A model generated the notes under the pieces. That model did not search any database. It was given only the letters and a program-made list of their open reading frames with translations, and was not told the origin of the DNA. A DNA stretch of 64,000 nucleotides from Bacteroidota bacterium (lineage in GTDB: Bacteria > Bacteroidota > Bacteroidia > Cytophagales > Cytophagaceae). Both the position numbers and the translations under genes were made by a program. The DNA lies in assembly GCA_023458555.1 (NCBI GenBank), contig JAEWYS010000014.1, positions 124,001 to 188,000 on the forward strand. The letters are read 5' to 3'. Below, one piece after another: positions 59,864 to 64,000 of the stretch. Each line of letters opens with the position of its first letter. The first letter of the stretch is position 1.

Positions 59864-60814
59864 ATGAAATACTTTACCTCCGTAAATGACGTAGAGGATA
59901 TTCCGGCACTTGTTGCCGATGCGATCGAGCTGAAAAAAAATCCATGGTCATACAGCCATCTGGGGAAAAACAAAACGCTGGGGCTGATATTTCTGAATCC
60001 CAGCTTGCGGACAAGACTTAGTACCCAGCGGGCGGGACAAATGCTGGGCATGAACACTATGGTCATGAACTTCGACAAGGAAGGATGGGCGCTTGAAACC
60101 AGACATGGTGTAATTATGAACGGAGATGCAGCCGAGCATGTCAGGGAAGCTGCCGCTGTCATGGGGCAATATGTTGATATCATAGGAATACGGTCTTTTC
60201 CCAAATTAAAAAACAGAGAGGAAGATTATTCCGATCAGATCATTGAGCAGTTTAAAAAATACTCCGGTGTACCGGTTATCAGCCTTGAGTCTGCCACGCT
60301 TCATCCCTGTCAGTCTCTGGCGGATCTCATGACTATTGAAGAGCTGAAAACCAAGTCAAGACCCAAGGTTGTACTGACCTGGGCGCCTCATATAAAAAAT
60401 CTTCCTCAGGCCGTTCCGAACTCGTTTGCAGAATGGATGAACAAGGCTGATGTCGATTTTGTAATTACCCATCCGCTTGGTTATGAACTGGCCCCACAGT
60501 TTGCCGGAGCAGCCCGAATGACATACAATCAGGAAGAAGCTTTTGAAGGCGCTGATTTCATATATGCAAAAAACTGGTCTTCCTACACCCATTACGGGCA
60601 GATTTTGTCTCAGGATCCTGCCTGGATGATAGACAAAGAAAAAATGGATCTTACCAATAATGCAAAATTCATGCATTGTCTGCCAGTACGCAGAAACCTG
60701 ATAGTCAGTGACGAAGTCATTGACAGTTCCGCATCTGTCGTAATACATCAGGCTGGCAACAGGCTATGGTCCGCACAGGCGGTTCTGAAAAAAATACTTG
60801 AATCCAATTTCTGA
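59864..60814 (+). CDS. argF': N-succinylornithine (or N-acetylornithine) carbamoyltransferase
   Basis: Transfers carbamoyl phosphate to acylornithine, giving acylcitrulline in the Bacteroidota-type pathway. The 316-residue protein has the carbamoyl-phosphate motif NPSLRTRLSTQRAG near residues 45-58, HPCQSLADL, the signature FIYAKNWSSY, and HCLPVRRN near the C-terminus. The residue that corresponds to Glu92 of the Xanthomonas N-acetyl enzyme and to Pro90 of the Bacteroides fragilis N-succinyl enzyme is Ala90 in NGDAAEH, which favours succinylornithine. No separate OTC (ArgF/ArgI) is in the window. It abuts argD and precedes argB by 20 bases. Confidence 0.93.
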   Translation: MKYFTSVNDVEDIPALVADAIELKKNPWSYSHLGKNKTLGLIFLNPSLRTRLSTQRAGQMLGMNTMVMNFDKEGWALETRHGVIMNGDAAEHVREAAAVMGQYVDIIGIRSFPKLKNREEDYSDQIIEQFKKYSGVPVISLESATLHPCQSLADLMTIEELKTKSRPKVVLTWAPHIKNLPQAVPNSFAEWMNKADVDFVITHPLGYELAPQFAGAARMTYNQEEAFEGADFIYAKNWSSYTHYGQILSQDPAWMIDKEKMDLTNNAKFMHCLPVRRNLIVSDEVIDSSASVVIHQAGNRLWSAQAVLKKILESNF

Positions 60815-60834
60815 TCGTTTCATCTGAAAAAATA

Positions 60835-61653
60835 ATGTCTTCTGATCAACATATATCATCGGGAACCAGAGTATTCATCATTAAGATAGGCGGCAACGTC
60901 ATTGATAATGAAGCAAGTCTGCATGCGTTCCTTCATTCCCTGTCCGGATTAAAAGAAAAATTCATCCTGATACACGGCGGCGGAAAAGTAGCTACTGAAA
61001 TCAGCAAGGGCCTTGGTATCGAAGCACAAATGGTAGATGGCAGACGGATTACTGATGCAGAAACATTAAAGATTGTAACCATGGTATACGGTGGTCTGAT
61101 CAACAAAAAAGTTGTAAGCCGCCTCCAGTCTCTGGGTACCAATGCTATTGGTCTCACAGGAGCCGATGCCAACATCATACTGGCTGATAAACGTCCGGTA
61201 AAAAACGGCATCGATTATGGCTTTGTCGGAGATGTAAAACATGTGAACGGTGAAATACTGGCCAGCCTCCTTGCCGCTGGCCTGCAACCGGTTATTGCCC
61301 CGCTTTCGCATGATGGCAAAGGCAATATGCTTAATACCAATGCAGATACCATTGCCTCTACCGTTGCCGTAGCCATGTCAGCGCATTTCGAAACCCATCT
61401 TGTGTATTGCTTTGAGCTGAAAGGTGTTCTGAGCGATATCAATGACAAGGATTCGGTCATTTCCCGGATTGATCCGGTCAGATATGATTCACTAAAAGCA
61501 GATGGCGTGATCGCCAAAGGAATGATTCCCAAAATGGATAACTCATTTGATGCCATACAGGCAGGTGTAAAATCCGTAATTATATGCCATGCCGATGACA
61601 TCAGTGACATAATTAATACCGGTGTCGCCAAAGGCACCAGACTAAACGCTTAA
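60835..61653 (+). CDS. argB: Acetyl- (or succinyl-) glutamate kinase
   Basis: Phosphorylates acylglutamate with ATP. The 272-residue protein has FIIKIGGNVIDNE at the start, the phosphate-binding FILIHGGGKVATE near residue 43, NTNADTIASTVAVAM near residue 165 and KGVLSDINDKDSVI. It lacks the N-terminal helix found in arginine-inhibited hexameric kinases, so feedback control at this step is less likely. Part of the arg operon between argF' and argE. Confidence 0.94.
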   Translation: MSSDQHISSGTRVFIIKIGGNVIDNEASLHAFLHSLSGLKEKFILIHGGGKVATEISKGLGIEAQMVDGRRITDAETLKIVTMVYGGLINKKVVSRLQSLGTNAIGLTGADANIILADKRPVKNGIDYGFVGDVKHVNGEILASLLAAGLQPVIAPLSHDGKGNMLNTNADTIASTVAVAMSAHFETHLVYCFELKGVLSDINDKDSVISRIDPVRYDSLKADGVIAKGMIPKMDNSFDAIQAGVKSVIICHADDISDIINTGVAKGTRLNA

Positions 61654-61704
61654 AAGCACATTTTTCACCAGTCCCGGCAAGTCGGGGCACATAGATCGTA
61701 TATC

Positions 61705-62772
61705 ATGAAAGAACTGAGTCAATTGCAGCAGGATGCGATAGAGCTTCTGAAGCAACTCATCAGAACTGAATCGTTCAGCAAACAGGAAGATAAAACCGCT
61801 GAACTGATCAACCAGTTTCTGACTGAGAGAGGCGTCAAAACCGAGCGTCTCAAAAACAATGTCTGGGCTTTTAACAAGTATTATAACCCGGCTAAACCAA
61901 CAATATTACTCAACTCACACCATGATACTGTCAAGCCCAATCCCGGATATACCAATGATCCGTTTGAGCCAATTATAAAAGATGGCAAACTATATGGTTT
62001 GGGAAGTAATGACGCGGGAGGATGCCTTGTGTCGCTTATGGCCACATTCCTTCACTTCTATCCGTTGGAAAACCTGAAATATAATTTCGTATACGCTGCG
62101 ACTGCCGAGGAAGAAATCTCCGGCTTTGACGGATTGGAACTGGTTTATCCCAAGCTGGGTAAAATTGATTTCGCTATTGTAGGCGAACCAACCACCATGG
62201 ATATCGCTGTTGCCGAAAAAGGCCTGATGGTAATCGACTGTGTAGCTAAAGGCAAAGCGGGACATGCAGCAAGAGAAGAAGGCGACAATGCGATATATAA
62301 AGCACTGAAAGATATCGAGTGGATCAGAAACTATAAATTTGAAAAGGTTTCTCCGCATCTGGGTCCGATGAAAATGTCGGTAACCATTATTAATGCGGGT
62401 TACCAGCACAACGTGGTTCCTGAAAACTGTACATTTACTATTGATGTAAGAATCACAGAAGAGTATAAAAATGAAGATGTACTGAAAATTATCGAAGACA
62501 ATATCGAATCGGAAGTAAAACCAAGATCAGTGAGACTCAGACCTTCATTTATTGATCCGAAACATCCGCTGGTGCTTTCGGCAATCAAGTACGGAGCAAA
62601 TCCGTATGGCTCTCCAACGACCTCCGACCAGGCGCTTGTTCCTGTTCCTTCTGTCAAAATGGGACCGGGAAAATCCGAACGGAGTCACACTGCCAACGAA
62701 TATATCTGGCTCAGCGAAGTAGAGGAAGGTATTGACAAATACATAAAAATACTGAGCGATATCGTTCTGTAG
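61705..62772 (+). CDS. argE: M20-family acylornithine/acylcitrulline deacylase
   Basis: Zinc-dependent deacylase of 355 residues; in the ArgF' pathway it removes the acyl group from acylcitrulline (or acylornithine). Zinc and catalytic motifs: LLNSHHDTVKP near residue 72, LGSNDAGGCL near residue 107 and TAEEEISGFDGLE near residue 133 (Glu-Glu pair). The dimerisation domain and the late PTTSDQALVPVPSVKMGPG complete the M20 fold. It ends the plus-strand part of the operon; a strong terminator follows, then the minus-strand Tae4/Tai4-like pair. Confidence 0.9.
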   Translation: MKELSQLQQDAIELLKQLIRTESFSKQEDKTAELINQFLTERGVKTERLKNNVWAFNKYYNPAKPTILLNSHHDTVKPNPGYTNDPFEPIIKDGKLYGLGSNDAGGCLVSLMATFLHFYPLENLKYNFVYAATAEEEISGFDGLELVYPKLGKIDFAIVGEPTTMDIAVAEKGLMVIDCVAKGKAGHAAREEGDNAIYKALKDIEWIRNYKFEKVSPHLGPMKMSVTIINAGYQHNVVPENCTFTIDVRITEEYKNEDVLKIIEDNIESEVKPRSVRLRPSFIDPKHPLVLSAIKYGANPYGSPTTSDQALVPVPSVKMGPGKSERSHTANEYIWLSEVEEGIDKYIKILSDIVL

Positions 62773-62791
62773 CCTACTACAATTTATATAG

Positions 62792-62830
62792 AAAGCCCGT
62801 ACTCAATATGCAAAGTACGGGCTTTTTTTT
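62792..62830 (+). terminator. Terminator of the arginine operon
   Basis: A 12-base perfect stem AAAGCCCGTACT (62792-62803 with 62814-62825) with a ten-base loop and a T-run to 62830. It also separates the convergent minus-strand lipoprotein gene from argE. Confidence 0.9.
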
Positions 62831-62832
62831 AG

Positions 62833-63231
62833 TCATTCCGCAACCAGATCGCTGTCATATTTTTCCACCAGCTCCTGCAGGTCCCGGCTGTGATAAAAAT
62901 CCAGACACTTCATTACGGTCAGTGATCTGTTATATTTGCTTCTGTAAACTGTATCCGCATATTCCGAAGCTGCTTTAAAGACTGCGTCAAAGGCCTCCAT
63001 ACCATAGTCACTGTTTTCAACATACGCTGCCACGCTTCCATCGTCTTCCATAGCCTTTTTCATAAGCACTGATCCCTGACTCATACAAGCACAGAAAGCA
63101 GCGTTTTTCAATTTCAGGCGTTCCTGCTCCAGGCCATGCACTTCCTGTCTTTTTTCTTCTGAAGCGGTATCCTGCGTGCATGATCCAATCAGCAAACCGA
63201 CTGTCAGAATAGTCAGTATCTTTATATTCAT
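62833..63231 (-). CDS. Tai4-like immunity lipoprotein to a type VI amidase effector
   Basis: A 132-residue lipoprotein starting at the ATG at 63231 (MNIKILTIL); an upstream ATG at 63255 would overlap the neighbour. The lipobox LLIGSC makes Cys18 the lipidated residue, so the protein faces the periplasm. The mature helical domain matches the Tai4 family by eye: NAAFCACMSQGSVLMKKA, GMEAFDAVFKAASEYAD and the closing VMKCLDFYHSRDLQELV. Tai4 proteins bind and block Tae4 peptidoglycan amidases to protect the producer. It lies 8 bases downstream of the Tae4-like gene on the same strand, the expected effector-immunity order. Confidence rests on motif recall, not a search. Confidence 0.75.
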   Translation of the reverse strand: MNIKILTILTVGLLIGSCTQDTASEEKRQEVHGLEQERLKLKNAAFCACMSQGSVLMKKAMEDDGSVAAYVENSDYGMEAFDAVFKAASEYADTVYRSKYNRSLTVMKCLDFYHSRDLQELVEKYDSDLVAE

Positions 63232-63239
63232 AATTTGAC

Positions 63240-63701
63240 TTATTCTAATACCCATAATGAAACCTTGTCTGACTGTGAGAAATAATCACCATACAATGCC
63301 TTGCTGCCATCCCAAAAGGTAAAATGCCCGGTAGCATCACGCCATTGCGATACATGAAACTGGATAATTCCTTTTTTTCCGGTAAACAGGCTCTGGCTAT
63401 TACCTTCTATATCCGGATTTCCATACTGATCTTTCATATACTCAGCAAATATCCGTACTCTGTATATATACCAGGCTCCGTCTGATCCGGAGCCGGTCTG
63501 ATTTCGGATATACGGAATTTTTACCCCTCCTCTGTTGAAGCCATAGCACATCCGAAGGGTGCAGGTATTCTGAAAAGCCCCGGGATTAGTCTGATAGTTG
63601 ACATAGACCTTTCCACCTATTTTTTTATAGACCTGCTCCACTGTAAAACCTTCTCCCGGATAAGCAGATGAAACAGTCAGATATAAAGGACGATTGGACA
63701 T
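63240..63701 (-). CDS. Tae4-like type VI secretion amidase effector
   Basis: A 153-residue protein without a signal peptide. It follows the Tae4 (NlpC/P60-like) pattern: VYKKIGGKVYVNY, Cys47 in FQNTCTLRMCYGFN as probable nucleophile, SDGAWYIYRVRIFAEYM, and His126 in DATGHFTFWDGSKALYGDYF with nearby Asp131 and Asp139 as candidates for the third catalytic residue. Tae4 enzymes cleave the peptide cross-links of Gram-negative peptidoglycan in neighbouring cells after delivery by a type VI secretion apparatus. No T6SS structural genes are in the window. It is encoded against the arg genes, between argE and argH, upstream of its probable immunity gene. Confidence 0.75.
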   Translation of the reverse strand: MSNRPLYLTVSSAYPGEGFTVEQVYKKIGGKVYVNYQTNPGAFQNTCTLRMCYGFNRGGVKIPYIRNQTGSGSDGAWYIYRVRIFAEYMKDQYGNPDIEGNSQSLFTGKKGIIQFHVSQWRDATGHFTFWDGSKALYGDYFSQSDKVSLWVLE

Positions 63702-63858
63702 ATTTGGTTTACGTTAAAAAATCACTCATAATAAACATCATATATCGCAAAAATCCCAAAAAATTCCTTGCATTTTTTGCTTATTGCCCTGCTGATCCCC
63801 CTACTTAGTACATTATTTACTATCTTGCAATACCAAAATTTAACCGAAACAAACAAAA

Positions 63859-64000
63859 ATGAAACTCTGGCAAAAGGATACAAACGTAAATAAGGAAATC
63901 GAGAAATTCACCATAGGAAGAGACCGGGAGATGGATATGATGCTGGCCGAATTTGACGTACTTGGATCGCTTGCCCATACAGCCATGCTGGAGTCCGTCG
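63859..64000 (+). CDS. argH: Argininosuccinate lyase, N-terminal part
   Basis: The first 47 codons run off the right edge. They begin MKLWQKDTNVNKEIEKFT and contain DREMDMMLAEFDVLGSLAHTAML, which fits the N-terminal domain of argininosuccinate lyase in Bacteroidota. ArgH splits argininosuccinate into arginine and fumarate. The gene is separated from argE by the Tae4/Tai4-like pair on the other strand and by a terminator, so it must have its own promoter in the 157 bases upstream; a near-match TATCTTGC lies at about 63822. Confidence 0.9.
   Translation, partial: MKLWQKDTNVNKEIEKFTIGRDREMDMMLAEFDVLGSLAHTAMLESV

Noticed and set aside
1..64000. CRISPR array, rRNA operon, intact insertion sequence or riboswitch
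   Set aside because: No regularly spaced repeats, rRNA signature, transposase gene or known aptamer pattern was recognised on either strand.

Overview
The window is a stretch of chromosome from a member of the Bacteroidota, probably a Cytophaga- or Chitinophaga-like, gliding or type IX secreting lineage. The evidence is the gene order parA-parB-DUF5683-dapB-lepB, a GldN-type protein, a PorP/SprF protein, type A and type B (CHU_C) type IX sorting domains on very large secreted proteins, and an arginine pathway that uses the Bacteroidota-type ArgF' transcarbamylase. Several promoters match the phylum consensus TTG-N19-TAnnTTTG. The genus cannot be fixed from the sequence alone.

Layout. 1-6.9 kb: end of a nucleoid-associated protein, two small lipoproteins, then a housekeeping block (MBL hydrolase, ParA, ParB, DUF5683, DapB, signal peptidase I). 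7-14.3 kb: a secreted beta-helix/PKD/malectin protein, a flavodoxin-like protein, an SLC13-type permease and an alkaline phosphatase. 14.5-23 kb: uptake and metal handling (ModABC, a Zn/Cd P-type ATPase, a methyltransferase, a Fur/Zur-type regulator, a CxxC metallochaperone and CopA). 23.3-33.2 kb: tRNA-Pro, a complete RND efflux operon with an unknown leading ORF and a palindrome, an outer-membrane barrel, DUF3703, a GNAT enzyme and an MFS exporter. 33.2-39.4 kb: a modular GH8 cellulase, a gene-poor stretch, DUF2167, tRNA-Gly, a GldN-like protein and tRNA-Leu. 39.5-47.4 kb: a three-gene surface operon (giant CHU_C protein, PorP/SprF, TPR/PD40/OmpA-like protein). 47.6-54.9 kb: a hydrolase/phosphoribosyltransferase pair, DnaK, a metal permease fused to a DtxR-type regulatory domain, and an M6-like metalloprotease. 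55.2-64 kb: the arginine operon (GNAT, argG, argC, argD, argF', argB, argE and the start of argH).

The arginine operon carries two insertions. A four-helix-bundle gene bounded by ACGTAA-rich hairpin repeats lies between argC and argD. A two-gene minus-strand unit between argE and argH looks like a type VI secretion amidase effector with its immunity lipoprotein (Tae4/Tai4). The ArgF' residue at the position known to set acetyl versus succinyl specificity is alanine, which favours a succinylated pathway. No CRISPR array, rRNA operon, intact insertion sequence or riboswitch was recognised.
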